A stretch of DNA of 64,000 nucleotides from Streptomyces formicae (lineage in GTDB: Bacteria; Actinomycetota; Actinomycetes; Streptomycetales; Streptomycetaceae). The position numbers were made by a program, and so were the translations under genes. The stretch is taken from contig NZ_CP022685.1 of NCBI RefSeq assembly GCF_002556545.1, forward strand, positions 8,968,001 through 9,032,000, given 5' to 3'. Position 1 is the first letter of the stretch. The number at the start of each line of letters is the position of its first letter. Below, piece after piece: positions 52,324 to 60,960 of this stretch. Under the pieces are notes generated by a model that worked only from the letters and a program-made list of their open reading frames with translations, was not told the DNA's origin and did no database searches.

Positions 52324-53850
52324 ATGACGGGCACCGGGGGCAATCAGGTCGACGCCGTACTCTCGCGCAGCGCGCGCCGCACGCCGGAGCGCATCGCGCT
52401 GCGCTACGGCGAGCGGACCTGGACGTACCGCGCACTCGACGACGCGGTGAGCGAGGCTGCCGCCTTCCTCATGGCCGAACGGCTCGGGCACGGTGCCCGG
52501 GTCGGTGCGTACGGGCACAACTCCGACGCGTACCTCATCGGCTTCCTGGCCTGCTCCCGTGCGGGGCTGGTCCATGTGCCGATCAACCACAACCTCACGG
52601 GCGAGGACCTGCGCTACATCGTCGAGCAGTCGGGCAGCGCCGTCGTGCTCGCCGACCCGGTGCTGCAGCACCGGCTGCCCGACACCACACGGGTGCTGCC
52701 GCTGCGCGACGCCACGGGCTCACTCCTCGAACACGCGAGCCGCAGCGAGCAGGGCGGGACCCACGTCTTCGTGGGCGACAACGACGGCGGTGAACTGGCC
52801 CAACTGCTCTACACGTCGGGGACGACCGCGCTCCCCCGGGGCGCCATGATGTCCCACCGCGCCCTCGTCCACGAGTACGCGAGCGCCATCGCCGCCCTGG
52901 ACCTCAAGGAGACGGACAAGCCGGTCCACTCGTTGCCGCTCTACCACTCGGCGCAGCTGCACGTCTTCCTCATGCCGTACCTGGCGATCGGCGCCGAGAA
53001 CACGATCCTGGACGCGCCCGACGCCGAGCGGATCTTCGAGCTCGTCGAGGCGGGGCGCGCCGACAGCCTGTTCGCGCCGCCGACCGTGTGGATCGGCCTC
53101 GCGAACCACCCCGGATTCGCCAGGCGCGACCTGAGCGCGCTGCGCAAGGCGTACTACGGGGCGTCGATCATGCCGGTGCCGGTCCTGGAGCGGCTGCGGT
53201 CGCGGCTGCCGGGGCTCGGCTTCTACAACTGCTTCGGGCAGAGCGAGATCGGCCCGCTCGCCACCGTCCTCGGACCCGACGAGCACGAGGGTCGCATGGA
53301 CTCCTGCGGGCGTCCCGTCCTGTTCGTCGAGGCGCGCGTCGTCGACGAGCGCGGCTGGGAGGTGCCCGACGGCACCCAGGGCGAAGTCGTCTACCGCTCA
53401 CCGCAGTTGTGCGACGGCTACTGGGACAAGCCGGTGGAGACGGCGGAGGCGTTCCGTGACGGCTGGTTCCACTCCGGGGACCTCGCCGTGCGGGACGCCG
53501 ACGGCTATTTCACCGTCGTCGACCGGGTCAAGGACGTCATCAACTCCGGTGGCGTGCTCGTCGCCTCACGCCAGGTCGAGGACGCGCTGTACGAGCACGC
53601 GGGCGTCGCGGAGGCGGCGGTGGTCGGGCTGCCGGACGAGCGCTGGATCGAGGCGGTCACCGCGGTCGTCGTGCGCGCCGCCACGGGTGCCGGCAGGGCA
53701 CTCACCGAAGCGGGACTGATCGCCCACGCCCGCGAGAAGCTCGCGCACTTCAAGGCGCCCAAACGGATCCTGTTCGTGGACGAACTGCCGCGCAACGCCA
53801 GCGGCAAGATCCTCAAGCGGGAGCTGCGGGACCGCTTCGGCGGACGGTAG
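52324..53850 (+). CDS. Acyl-CoA synthetase (AMP-binding)
   Basis: A 508-residue adenylate-forming ligase. The ATP loop is LLYTSGTTALPRGAMMSH; the substrate-adenylate region is FYNCFGQSEIGPLATVLGP; the hinge is GDLAVRDADGYFTVVDRVKDVINSGG, and the catalytic Lys lies in NASGKILKRELR. It resembles FadD13/medium-chain and aryl-CoA ligases. ATG 52324 is chosen over 52288 because AGGA lies 7 nt upstream and the domain begins right after. A 6-bp hairpin (53851-53865) begins immediately after the stop. Confidence 0.92.
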   Translation: MTGTGGNQVDAVLSRSARRTPERIALRYGERTWTYRALDDAVSEAAAFLMAERLGHGARVGAYGHNSDAYLIGFLACSRAGLVHVPINHNLTGEDLRYIVEQSGSAVVLADPVLQHRLPDTTRVLPLRDATGSLLEHASRSEQGGTHVFVGDNDGGELAQLLYTSGTTALPRGAMMSHRALVHEYASAIAALDLKETDKPVHSLPLYHSAQLHVFLMPYLAIGAENTILDAPDAERIFELVEAGRADSLFAPPTVWIGLANHPGFARRDLSALRKAYYGASIMPVPVLERLRSRLPGLGFYNCFGQSEIGPLATVLGPDEHEGRMDSCGRPVLFVEARVVDERGWEVPDGTQGEVVYRSPQLCDGYWDKPVETAEAFRDGWFHSGDLAVRDADGYFTVVDRVKDVINSGGVLVASRQVEDALYEHAGVAEAAVVGLPDERWIEAVTAVVVRAATGAGRALTEAGLIAHAREKLAHFKAPKRILFVDELPRNASGKILKRELRDRFGGR

Positions 53851-53865
53851 CCCGGCACGGCCGGG
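53851..53865. terminator. Short hairpin after the acyl-CoA synthetase
   Basis: CCCGGC-ACG-GCCGGG begins on the base after the stop codon, in the 35-bp gap before the convergent regulator gene. Confidence 0.6.
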
Positions 53866-53885
53866 CCCCGGAGCGTCCGGCACGG

Positions 53886-54236
53886 TCAGGCCGTCGCGTG
53901 GCGTCGGTCCTCGCCCCCGGAGGAGTTGGCGCGGTCTGCTTCGTCGCGGGCGAGCAGGGAGAGCAGGGAGGCCACGGCCAGGCCGGATTCGGCCGGGTGG
54001 CGCAGCACCTTGCTGGGATCGATCTCGTACGCGTTGCCGCGCCCCTCCTTGGTGTGGGAGAGATATCCGTCCTGTTCCAGGTCGGCGATGATCTTCTGAA
54101 CAGCGCGGTCGGTGAGCCGGCAGTGCGCGGCGATGTCGCGGATGCGGGCGGTGTGGTCGTCGGCGATGGCCGCCAGTACGCGTGCGTGGTTGGTGAGGAA
54201 CGTCCATCCGGTGTGTGGCTCGGGTACTCCATCCAT
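53886..54236 (-). CDS. Small winged-helix (MarR-like) regulator
   Basis: A 116-residue single-domain regulator. The winged helix is TFLTNHARVLAAIADDHTARIRDIAAHCRLTDRAVQKIIADLEQDGYLSHTKEGRGNAYEID, followed by a short Ala/Leu helix. Such compact proteins are frequent in Streptomyces. ATG 54236 lies about 30 bp from a T/A-rich palindrome (GTTTT-CA-AAAAC, 54264-54275), a plausible operator shared with the divergent STAS-ANTAR gene. Ligand unknown. Confidence 0.8.
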   Translation of the reverse strand: MDGVPEPHTGWTFLTNHARVLAAIADDHTARIRDIAAHCRLTDRAVQKIIADLEQDGYLSHTKEGRGNAYEIDPSKVLRHPAESGLAVASLLSLLARDEADRANSSGGEDRRHATA

Positions 54237-54263
54237 GCGCCAACTGTAGGACGTGCTATGCGC

Positions 54264-54275
54264 GTTTTCAAAAAC
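54264..54275. promoter_or_regulatory. A/T palindrome in the MarR-like/STAS-ANTAR divergent region
   Basis: GTTTT (54264-54268) and AAAAC (54271-54275) form an inverted repeat, in unusually A/T-rich DNA between two divergent genes. It is a candidate operator or promoter core. Confidence 0.45.
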
Positions 54276-54364
54276 ACGTACTCGATTTCAGGTATCAGTT
54301 GACGTGTGTGCGGAACTGCGTGCAGCCTAAGAACGGCGGATGGCAACGACGAGAGGGAGATGCC

Positions 54365-55216
54365 ATGCCGGACCTCGCACACTCGCAGCAGCAGCCCCTC
54401 CCTCGGGAGGGTGCCGGACACGACAAGGGCAGTCGCCCCGCAGTGCCTCTGCCCGGCCCGCCGGTCCCGCGTGCGCCAGGCACGGGCAGGCGCGTCATGA
54501 TCGTGCGAGGGGATCTCGACCTGGACGCCGCCCAACGGCTCAGGCCCGACCTGTGCGTTGCTCTCAATCACGCCGCCGAAGGCATCGACCTGGACCTGCG
54601 GGACGTGGACTTCTGCGACTGCTCCGGTCTCAACGTCCTGCTCGGACTGCGGCGGCAAGCCGTGAAGGCGGGCAAGACGGTCACCATCCGCGCCTGTAGC
54701 CCGACGATGGAGCGGGTGCTCGAACTGACCGGGACGCGCGGCCTGTTCATGCCGCTGGACGAAGCCGAGGACGGGGACGAGGGCGGGGACGAGGGCCGTG
54801 AGCGGGGAGTGACCGTGGCGCACCCGGTGGTCCACGAGACGGCCCGCCCGGAATCGGATCAGGAATCCGATCAGGATCTGCACGTCGTGGTGGCCCAGTT
54901 GCGCAGGGCGATGATGACCCGGCCGACCATCGACCTGGCCCGCGGCATCCTGATGTCCTCCTTCAGCCTGAGCCCGGAGGCGGCCTGGGAGGTCCTGGTC
55001 ACCGCATCGCAGAACACGAACACCAAGCTGTACGTGCTGGCCGAGGACGTGGTGGGCACCGTGCGGGGCGGTGCCCTGCACGAGTCCGTACGCAAGCAGC
55101 TGGAGGCCGCGGTCGCGAAGGTGACCACGGTGTACGCGGGAGCGGAGGCGAGTGCGGTACCCGATCTGGCCGTCGTCGCGGCCGACGCCTGCCCGTCGTC
55201 GGACGGCGTGCTCTGA
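54365..55216 (+). CDS. STAS domain-ANTAR domain fusion protein
   Basis: A 283-residue regulator joining two signalling modules. Residues about 40-125 are an STAS (anti-sigma antagonist) domain with IDLDLRDVDFCDCSGLNVLLG, where the Ser of CSGL is the usual phosphorylation site. A 40-residue acidic linker (EDGDEGGDEG) follows. Residues about 172-232 are an ANTAR domain (VVVAQLRRAMMTRPTIDLARGILMSS, AWEVLVTASQNTN), which binds paired RNA hairpins to antiterminate transcription. It could link an anti-sigma switch to RNA control. GAGAGGGAGA precedes ATG 54365. Confidence 0.87.
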   Translation: MPDLAHSQQQPLPREGAGHDKGSRPAVPLPGPPVPRAPGTGRRVMIVRGDLDLDAAQRLRPDLCVALNHAAEGIDLDLRDVDFCDCSGLNVLLGLRRQAVKAGKTVTIRACSPTMERVLELTGTRGLFMPLDEAEDGDEGGDEGRERGVTVAHPVVHETARPESDQESDQDLHVVVAQLRRAMMTRPTIDLARGILMSSFSLSPEAAWEVLVTASQNTNTKLYVLAEDVVGTVRGGALHESVRKQLEAAVAKVTTVYAGAEASAVPDLAVVAADACPSSDGVL

Positions 55217-55229
55217 CGGGCCGTGCCCC

Positions 55230-55255
55230 GACCCCGCGGCCCGTGGCGCGGGGTC
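55230..55255. terminator. Perfect 9-bp hairpin between convergent genes
   Basis: GACCCCGCG (55230-55238) and CGCGGGGTC (55247-55255), loop of 8 nt, between the STAS-ANTAR and paaK stops. It can serve both directions. Confidence 0.75.
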
Positions 55256-55264
55256 AGGACCGTC

Positions 55265-56557
55265 TCAGTCCCGCAGGTCCACGATCCGCTTGAACTTGCC
55301 CACCGACCGCTCCAGCGTCTCCGGATCGACGATCTCGACGCCCACCGAGACGCCGACGCCGTCCTTCACCGCCGCCGCGATCTCCCGGGCGGCCGCGTCG
55401 CGCCGCTCGGGCGGGGTGTCCGCGCGCGCCTCGGCCCGCACCGTCAGGGCGTCCATGCGTCCCTCGCGGGTCAGGCGCAACTGGAAGTGCGGGGCGATGC
55501 CCGCCGTACGCAGGACGATCTCCTCGATCTGGGTGGGGAAGAGGTTGACGCCCCGCAGGATCACCATGTCGTCGCTGCGGCCCGTCACCTTCTCCATCCG
55601 GCGGAAGATCCGTGCCGTACCGGGGAGCAGACGCGTCAAGTCCCGTGTCCGGTAGCGGACCACGGGCATGGCCTCCTTGGTGAGCGAGGTGAACACCAGC
55701 TCGCCGAGTTCGCCGTCCGGCAGCGCCTCGCCCGTGATCGGGTCGATGATCTCGGGGTAGAAGTGGTCCTCCCAGATGTGCAGCCCGTCCTTGGTCTCCA
55801 CGCACTCCTGGGCGACGCCGGGGCCGATCACCTCGGAGAGCCCGTAGATGTCCACCGCGTCGATCGCGAACCGCTCCTCGATCTCGCGGCGCATCTCCTC
55901 CGTCCACGGCTCGGCACCGAAGATGCCGACGCGCAGCGAGGTCGTCCGGGGATCGACGCCCTGTCGCTCGAACTCCTCCAGGAGCGTGAGCATGTACGAA
56001 GGGGTCACCATGATGATCTCGGGGCGGAAGTCCTGGATCAGCCGGACCTGGCGCGCGGTCATGCCGCCGGAGGCGGGGATCACCGTGCAGCCGAGCCGCT
56101 CGGCTCCGTAGTGCGCGCCGAGACCGCCGGTGAACAGGCCGTATCCGTACGCGACATGGACCTTGTCACCGGGGCGGCCGCCCGCGGCGCGGATGGAGCG
56201 CGCGACCACGTCGGCCCACATGGACAGATCCTGCTCGGTGTACCCGACGACCGTGGGCAGCCCCGTCGTACCGCTGGAGGCGTGCAGACGGCGCACCTCG
56301 GACTGCTCGACCGCGAACATCCCGAAGGGGTAGTTGGCCCGCAGGTCGTCCTTGCTGGTGAAGGGGAACCGCGCCAGGTCGGCCAGGGAACGGCAGTCGT
56401 CGGGACGCAGGCCCGCCTTGTCGAACGCGGCCCGGTAGAACGGGACGTTCTCGTACGCGTGCAGCAGGGTGTCCTGGAGGCGTTCGAGCTGCAGGGCCGC
56501 GAGTGCGTCGGGGCCGAGCCGCTCCGTCGCGTCGAGGAGTAGCGGCAAACGCGTCAT
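55265..56557 (-). CDS. paaK: Phenylacetate-CoA ligase
   Basis: A 430-residue adenylate-forming ligase that activates phenylacetate with ATP and CoA, normal length for PaaK. Motifs: HASSGTTGLPTVVGYT (ATP loop), DIYGLSEVIGPGVAQEC (adenine and substrate pocket), RYRTRDLTRLLPGT and RRMEKVTGRSDDMVILRGVNLFP (hinge). ATG 56557 is preceded by GGGAGC; the next upstream in-frame start lies at the palindrome. The other paa genes are not in the window. A palindrome of PaaR type lies 26 bp upstream. Confidence 0.94.
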   Translation of the reverse strand: MTRLPLLLDATERLGPDALAALQLERLQDTLLHAYENVPFYRAAFDKAGLRPDDCRSLADLARFPFTSKDDLRANYPFGMFAVEQSEVRRLHASSGTTGLPTVVGYTEQDLSMWADVVARSIRAAGGRPGDKVHVAYGYGLFTGGLGAHYGAERLGCTVIPASGGMTARQVRLIQDFRPEIIMVTPSYMLTLLEEFERQGVDPRTTSLRVGIFGAEPWTEEMRREIEERFAIDAVDIYGLSEVIGPGVAQECVETKDGLHIWEDHFYPEIIDPITGEALPDGELGELVFTSLTKEAMPVVRYRTRDLTRLLPGTARIFRRMEKVTGRSDDMVILRGVNLFPTQIEEIVLRTAGIAPHFQLRLTREGRMDALTVRAEARADTPPERRDAAAREIAAAVKDGVGVSVGVEIVDPETLERSVGKFKRIVDLRD

Positions 56558-56582
56558 AGGGAATGCTCCCGTCCTGAACGGG

Positions 56583-56600
56583 CGACCGATCATTCGGTCG
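56583..56600. promoter_or_regulatory. PaaR-like palindrome before paaK
   Basis: CGACCGATCATTCGGTCG has perfect 7-bp arms and a 4-bp centre. It contains ACCG-n6-CGGT, the spacing I recall for the actinobacterial PaaR operator. It lies between paaK and the divergent hydrolase. Confidence 0.6.
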
Positions 56601-56733
56601 TCGATCTTCTGTGAGGCTCAGTAATCCAGGCCGACAGGTGGTCGTCAAGAGATCGGGCAAGACCGCGTCGAGCTGGGGCGTTACGTTCCAGGAGCATTGC
56701 CCGGGTGCGACACGGGATGTGATGATCTTCTTC

Positions 56734-57579
56734 ATGCCGACCTTCAGCGCGTTCGACGGAACCGAGCTTGCTTACCACGAGAAGGGGGAGGGCGAGCCCC
56801 TGATCTGTCTGCCGGGCGGGCCGATGCGGGCCTCCGCCTACCTCGGCGATCTCGGCGGACTCACCGCGTACCGGAAGCTGATCCTGCTCGATCTGCGCGG
56901 CACCGGCGGTTCGGCGCTCCCGAAGGATCCGGCCTCCTACCGCTGCGACCGGATCGTCGACGACGTCGAGGCGCTCCGCGAGCACCTCGGGCTCGACCGG
57001 ATCGACCTCCTCGCGCACTCGGCGGGCGGCAACGTGGCCACCCTGTACGCGGCCCGCCACCCCAAGCGGGTCCGGGCCCTCGCGCTGATCACGGCCGCCA
57101 GCCAGGCGGTCGGCCTCACCGTGACCGTCAAGGACCACCTGGACGCCGTGGCGGTGCACCAGGGCGAGCCCTGGTATCCGGCGGCCGTGGCCGCGCTGAA
57201 GGAGATCGAGGCCGGGGGCAGCCCCGCGAACGCGAGCGAGGCGCTGGCGCCGCTGGCGTACGGCCGCTGGGACGAGGCGGCCCGTGCGCACCAGGCGGCC
57301 AGCGCGTCGGAGAAGAACGCGGAAGCCGCCGCTGCCTTCTACGGAGACGGCGCCTTCGACCCGCCTGCGACCCGCGCCGCCCTGGCGGAGCTGGCCGCGC
57401 CGGTGCTCGTCCTCGCGGGGGAGTACGACGGGGGCCCGAACCCCGCGCACGCCGAGGAGCTCGCCGGGCTCTTCCCCGGCGGCGTGCGTCAAGTGCAGCC
57501 GCGCGCCGGGCACTTCCCGTGGCTCGACGACCCCGAGTGGTTCGTGCGGCGGGTGGCGGGCTTCCTCGCCCAGGACTAG
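56734..57579 (+). CDS. Alpha/beta hydrolase (proline-iminopeptidase/TAP-like fold)
   Basis: A 281-residue hydrolase. The oxyanion block LICLPGGPMRAS, LRGTGGSALPKD, nucleophile elbow LLAHSAGGNVA, acid in LAGEYDGGPN and catalytic His in PRAGHFPWLDDP are all in order. The substrate is unknown. The start is uncertain: ATG 56734 fits the domain edge, while ATG 56722 is in frame; neither has a good ribosome binding site, so a leaderless message is possible. It diverges from paaK. Confidence 0.85.
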   Translation: MPTFSAFDGTELAYHEKGEGEPLICLPGGPMRASAYLGDLGGLTAYRKLILLDLRGTGGSALPKDPASYRCDRIVDDVEALREHLGLDRIDLLAHSAGGNVATLYAARHPKRVRALALITAASQAVGLTVTVKDHLDAVAVHQGEPWYPAAVAALKEIEAGGSPANASEALAPLAYGRWDEAARAHQAASASEKNAEAAAAFYGDGAFDPPATRAALAELAAPVLVLAGEYDGGPNPAHAEELAGLFPGGVRQVQPRAGHFPWLDDPEWFVRRVAGFLAQD

Positions 57580-57658
57580 CCGTTCCCGGCCGGTGCGGAC
57601 GCGTTGGTGCTCGTACGATGGGGCGCCGACCGGAAACGATCGCCTGAGGGGATCCCCC

Positions 57659-58306
57659 GTGCAGCTCACCTCGACCGTGTCCCGCTGTCTGACCGCCGGC
57701 GCCCTGGCGGCCGCCCTGCTCGCCGGAGGCGGCGCGGCCGTCGCGGCGCCCGCGCGGCCGTCCGGGCCCGCACCCGCGCCCGTCGCCATGGCGTCGCACG
57801 GCCCGTACGCCCGCCTGCATGCGCTCGCCGACCTGTCCGCGCAGCGGCTTGCCACCGCCGACCTCGTCGCGGCCGCGAAGTACGGCACGGACAGCCCCAT
57901 CGACGACCCGGCCCGCGAGAAGCAGGTCCTGGACGCGGTGGCCGCGCAGGCGCGGGAGATCGGCGCCGACCCCGAGGCGACCGTGCGGATCTTCCGCGAC
58001 CAGATCGAGGCGAACAAGGTCGTCCAGCGGGGCCTCTTCCGGCGCTGGGACGCCGATCCGTCCCAAGCGCCGACCGAGCGGCCCGACCTCGCGGAGGTCC
58101 GCAAGGAGATCAACCGGATCAACGGCGAGCTGGTACGGGGCATCGCCGCGTCGCCGGACGCGCGGACGGCGCCGTATTGCGGGGGAGTGCTCACCGCCGC
58201 GGCGGTCCACGTCAGGCACGAGAACCGGCTCGACGCCCTGCACGCGGCGGCGCTCGGGCGGGCGCTGGGGTCGGTCTGCGCGTCCCGGCCCCAGCCTCAG
58301 GTATAG
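57659..58306 (+). CDS. Secreted chorismate mutase, AroQ gamma class
   Basis: A 215-residue exported enzyme converting chorismate to prephenate, similar to the secreted M. tuberculosis *MtCM. A signal peptide covers about residues 1-30 (LTAGALAAALLAGGGAAVAAPA). The all-helical domain includes HALADLSAQRLATADLVAAAKYGT (active-site Arg and Lys), FRDQIEANKVVQRGLFRRW and two late Cys (PYCGG, SVCAS) able to form a disulfide. GTG 57659 follows GAGGGG. Its exported role is unexplained. It ends 2 bp before the convergent fadD19-like stop. Confidence 0.9.
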   Translation: MQLTSTVSRCLTAGALAAALLAGGGAAVAAPARPSGPAPAPVAMASHGPYARLHALADLSAQRLATADLVAAAKYGTDSPIDDPAREKQVLDAVAAQAREIGADPEATVRIFRDQIEANKVVQRGLFRRWDADPSQAPTERPDLAEVRKEINRINGELVRGIAASPDARTAPYCGGVLTAAAVHVRHENRLDALHAAALGRALGSVCASRPQPQV

Positions 58307-58308
58307 CC

Positions 58309-59928
58309 CTAGACCTGGCCCTCGGCCGCCACCGCCTTCGCCCACCGGTAGTCCGCCTTGCCGCTGGGCGAGCGCTGTATGTGGTCGGTGAAGACCACCG
58401 CGCGGGGGATCTTGTACCCGGCGAGCAGGGTGCGGCAGTGGGTCTGGACCGCTTCCAGGTCCAACGAGGGCGCGTCCGCGCGGAGTTGGACGACGGCGGC
58501 GACGCGGTTGCCCCAGCGCTCGTCGGGCACCCCGGCGACCAGCGCGTCGTACACGTCCGGATGGGACTTCAGGGCCTGCTCGACCTCCTCGGGGTACACC
58601 TTCTCGCCGCCCGTGTTGATGCACTGCGAGCCGCGCCCGAGCACGGTGACGATGCCCTGGTCGTCGACCGTCGCCATGTCGCCGAGCAGCACCCAGCGCT
58701 CGCCGTCCTTCTGGAAGAAGGTTTCGGCCGTCTTGCGCGGGTCGTTGTAGTAGCCGAGCGGGACGTGGCCGCGCTGGGCCAGGCGGCCGGGCTCGCCGAC
58801 CGGTACCGGCTCGTGCGTCGCGAGGTCGACCACCTGGGTGCGCTCGTTGACCTCCAGGCGGAAGCCCTTCTCGGGTCCCGAGTCGTCCGTCGCCTTGCCG
58901 TTGGAGCCGGACTCGGACGAGCCGAAGTTGTTGAGGAGCAGCACGTTGGGCACGAGCGCCTGGAACTGGGCGCGGACCGTCTCCGACATGATCGCCCCGG
59001 ACGAGGAGACGCTGAAGAGGGAGGAGAGGTCGGTGCCCTTGAGCGGGCCGTGCAGCGCGTCGATGAGGGGCCTGAGCATCGCGTCGCCGACCAGGGAGAC
59101 GCTGGAGACCTTCTCCCGCTCGATCGTACGGAGCACCTCTTCGGGGACGTACTTGCTGTGGATGACCACCCGCTGGCCGTAGTTGAACGCGATGAACGAC
59201 GTCAGCGTGGACGTGCCGTGCATCAGCGGCGGGGTGGGGAAGAAGGTGAGCCCGGGGCTGCCCGCGGCGACCCGCTCGGCCAGTTCCTCGGGGCGCTTGA
59301 CCGGCTCGCCCGTCGGCTCGCCGCCGAAGAGGCCGGCGAAGAACAGGTCCTCCTGGCGCCACATGACGCCCTTGGGCATGCCGGTCGTGCCGCCGGTGTA
59401 GATGATGAACTGGTCGTCGGCCGACCGCGGCCCGAAGCCGCGCTCCGGTGATCCTGCGGCCTCCGCGTCGGTGAACGCCACCGCGTCGAGCGCGGGCGCG
59501 TCGGCGGGCGGCGTGCCGACCCGCACCAGGTGCCGCAGCTTCTCCGTGCGCGGCACCGCCGCCGCGACCCGCTCGGTGAACTCGGCGTCGAAGACGAGCG
59601 CCGCGAGGTCCGCGTCGCGGTAGAGGTAGACCAACTCCTCTTCCACGTAGCGGTAGTTGACGTTGACGGGCACGAGGCGTGCCTTGAGGCAGCCGAGGAC
59701 CGTCTGGAGGTACTCGACGCCGTTGTACAGGTGCAGGCCCAGGTGCTCGCCCGGTTTCAGGCCGCTGTCGATCAGGTGGTGCGCGACGCGGTTGGCGGCC
59801 GCGTCCAGTTCCGCGTAGGTGAGGCGGCGCTCCGCGCCGGTGCCGGGATGGTCGACATGGACGAGCGCCTCGCGGTCCGGGACCACGTCGACGACCGACT
59901 CGAACAGGTCGGCAAGGTTGTACTCCAC
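58309..59928 (-). CDS. fadD19: Acyl-CoA synthetase, FadD19-like (sterol side chain)
   Basis: A 539-residue adenylate-forming ligase. Blocks: YNLADLFESVVDVVPDREAL at the start, ATP loop IYTGGTTGMPKGVMW, NNFGSSESGSNG, and hinge/catalytic region MATVDDQGIVTVLGRGSQCINTGGEKVYPEEVE. Overall it resembles M. tuberculosis FadD19 (Rv3515c), which activates branched sterol side-chain acids. GTG 59928 has AGGAGG 6 nt upstream; an earlier ATG (59979) is less likely. It diverges from an echA19-like gene across a region with a KstR-type box. The symbol rests on resemblance and gene order. Confidence 0.82.
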   Translation of the reverse strand: MEYNLADLFESVVDVVPDREALVHVDHPGTGAERRLTYAELDAAANRVAHHLIDSGLKPGEHLGLHLYNGVEYLQTVLGCLKARLVPVNVNYRYVEEELVYLYRDADLAALVFDAEFTERVAAAVPRTEKLRHLVRVGTPPADAPALDAVAFTDAEAAGSPERGFGPRSADDQFIIYTGGTTGMPKGVMWRQEDLFFAGLFGGEPTGEPVKRPEELAERVAAGSPGLTFFPTPPLMHGTSTLTSFIAFNYGQRVVIHSKYVPEEVLRTIEREKVSSVSLVGDAMLRPLIDALHGPLKGTDLSSLFSVSSSGAIMSETVRAQFQALVPNVLLLNNFGSSESGSNGKATDDSGPEKGFRLEVNERTQVVDLATHEPVPVGEPGRLAQRGHVPLGYYNDPRKTAETFFQKDGERWVLLGDMATVDDQGIVTVLGRGSQCINTGGEKVYPEEVEQALKSHPDVYDALVAGVPDERWGNRVAAVVQLRADAPSLDLEAVQTHCRTLLAGYKIPRAVVFTDHIQRSPSGKADYRWAKAVAAEGQV

Positions 59929-60025
59929 CGCGCTCCTCCTGACCCCGGCGCCCACTCTGACGTCTCGCTTGGCGGTCATCAGAGCAGAGGCACCCCCAAC
60001 TGGGAAGGGCCGCCGCACAAGAAAA

Positions 60026-60040
60026 CTGACTGGGTGTCAG
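60026..60040. promoter_or_regulatory. CTGAC/GTCAG inverted repeat upstream of fadD19
   Basis: CTGACTGGGTGTCAG has perfect 5-bp arms, is flanked on both sides by GAAAACT-type A-rich DNA, and resembles the motif at 46010. It lies in the fadD19 promoter region. Confidence 0.5.
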
Positions 60041-60068
60041 AAAACTATTGAACTGGCTCCCCGCCTAC

Positions 60069-60082
60069 TGCAACCTGTTCCA
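60069..60082. promoter_or_regulatory. KstR-type operator match between fadD19 and echA19
   Basis: TGCAACCTGTTCCA fits TNNAACNNGTTNNA at every fixed position. It lies 141 bp from the fadD19 start and 67 bp from the echA19 start, where one repressor could control both. Confidence 0.68.
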
Positions 60083-60148
60083 GGTCCGGAGCCGACAGGC
60101 CCGCCGACCGGCGGTCGTCGGCGCAGGCCGATGGAGGGAGCACGGCAC

Positions 60149-60949
60149 ATGGGTGGGACGGAACACCTCACCGTGCGGCGCGAAGGCGCCACACTGATAC
60201 TCACGCTGAACAGGCCCGAAGCGAAGAACGCCCTCTCGCTGCCGATGCTCGTGGGCCTGTACGACGGCTGGCTGGAGGCCGACGCGGATGACCGGGTCCG
60301 CTCGATCGTGCTCACCGGCGCGGGTGGCGCGTTCTGCGCGGGCATGGACCTCAAGGCCCTCGCGGGCAAGGGCATGGACGGGCAGGAGTACCGGGACCGG
60401 ATGACGGCCGACCCCGATCTGCACTGGAAGGCGATGCTGCGCCACCACCGCCCCCGCAAGCCCGTCGTCGCGGCCGTCGAGGGGTACTGCGTCGCGGGCG
60501 GCACCGAGATCCTCCAGGGCACCGACATCCGCGTCGCGGGCGAGTCCGCGACGTTCGGGCTCTTCGAGGTCAAGCGCGGGCTCTTCCCCATCGGCGGATC
60601 GACGGTCCGGCTGCCGCGGCAGATTCCCCGTACGCATGCGTTGGAGATGTTGCTTACGGGTCGGCCCTACTCGGCCGCGGAGGCCGCGTCCATCGGGCTC
60701 ATCGGGCACGTGGTGCCGGACGGTGCCGCACTGGAGAAGGCGCTGGTCATCGCCGAGCAGATCAATGCGTGTGGGCCGTTGGCCGTGGAAGCGGTGAAGG
60801 CGTCGGTCTACGAGACCGCTGAGATGTCCGAGGGGGACGGGCTTGCGGCCGAGCTGAAGCGGGGGTGGCCGATCTTCGACACCGCTGATGCGAAGGAGGG
60901 CTCCAGAGCCTTCGCGGAGAAGAGGGCTCCTGTTTTCCGGCGTGCGTAG
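60149..60949 (+). CDS. echA19: Enoyl-CoA hydratase, EchA19-like
   Basis: A 266-residue crotonase. It shows LILTLNRPEAKNALSLPML, the oxyanion-hole AFCAGMDLKAL, and the second CoA/oxyanion segment AAVEGYCVAGGTEILQGTDIRVA. The catalytic region GLFEVKRGLFPIGGSTVRLPRQI lacks the usual Glu at one site but matches the EchA19-type group. In mycobacteria EchA19 hydrates a sterol side-chain enoyl-CoA, and its gene is divergent from fadD19 as here. GGAGGGAG precedes ATG 60149; ATG 60131 is a less likely start. Confidence 0.85.
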   Translation: MGGTEHLTVRREGATLILTLNRPEAKNALSLPMLVGLYDGWLEADADDRVRSIVLTGAGGAFCAGMDLKALAGKGMDGQEYRDRMTADPDLHWKAMLRHHRPRKPVVAAVEGYCVAGGTEILQGTDIRVAGESATFGLFEVKRGLFPIGGSTVRLPRQIPRTHALEMLLTGRPYSAAEAASIGLIGHVVPDGAALEKALVIAEQINACGPLAVEAVKASVYETAEMSEGDGLAAELKRGWPIFDTADAKEGSRAFAEKRAPVFRRA

Positions 60950-60960
60950 GGCGTCGTTCG

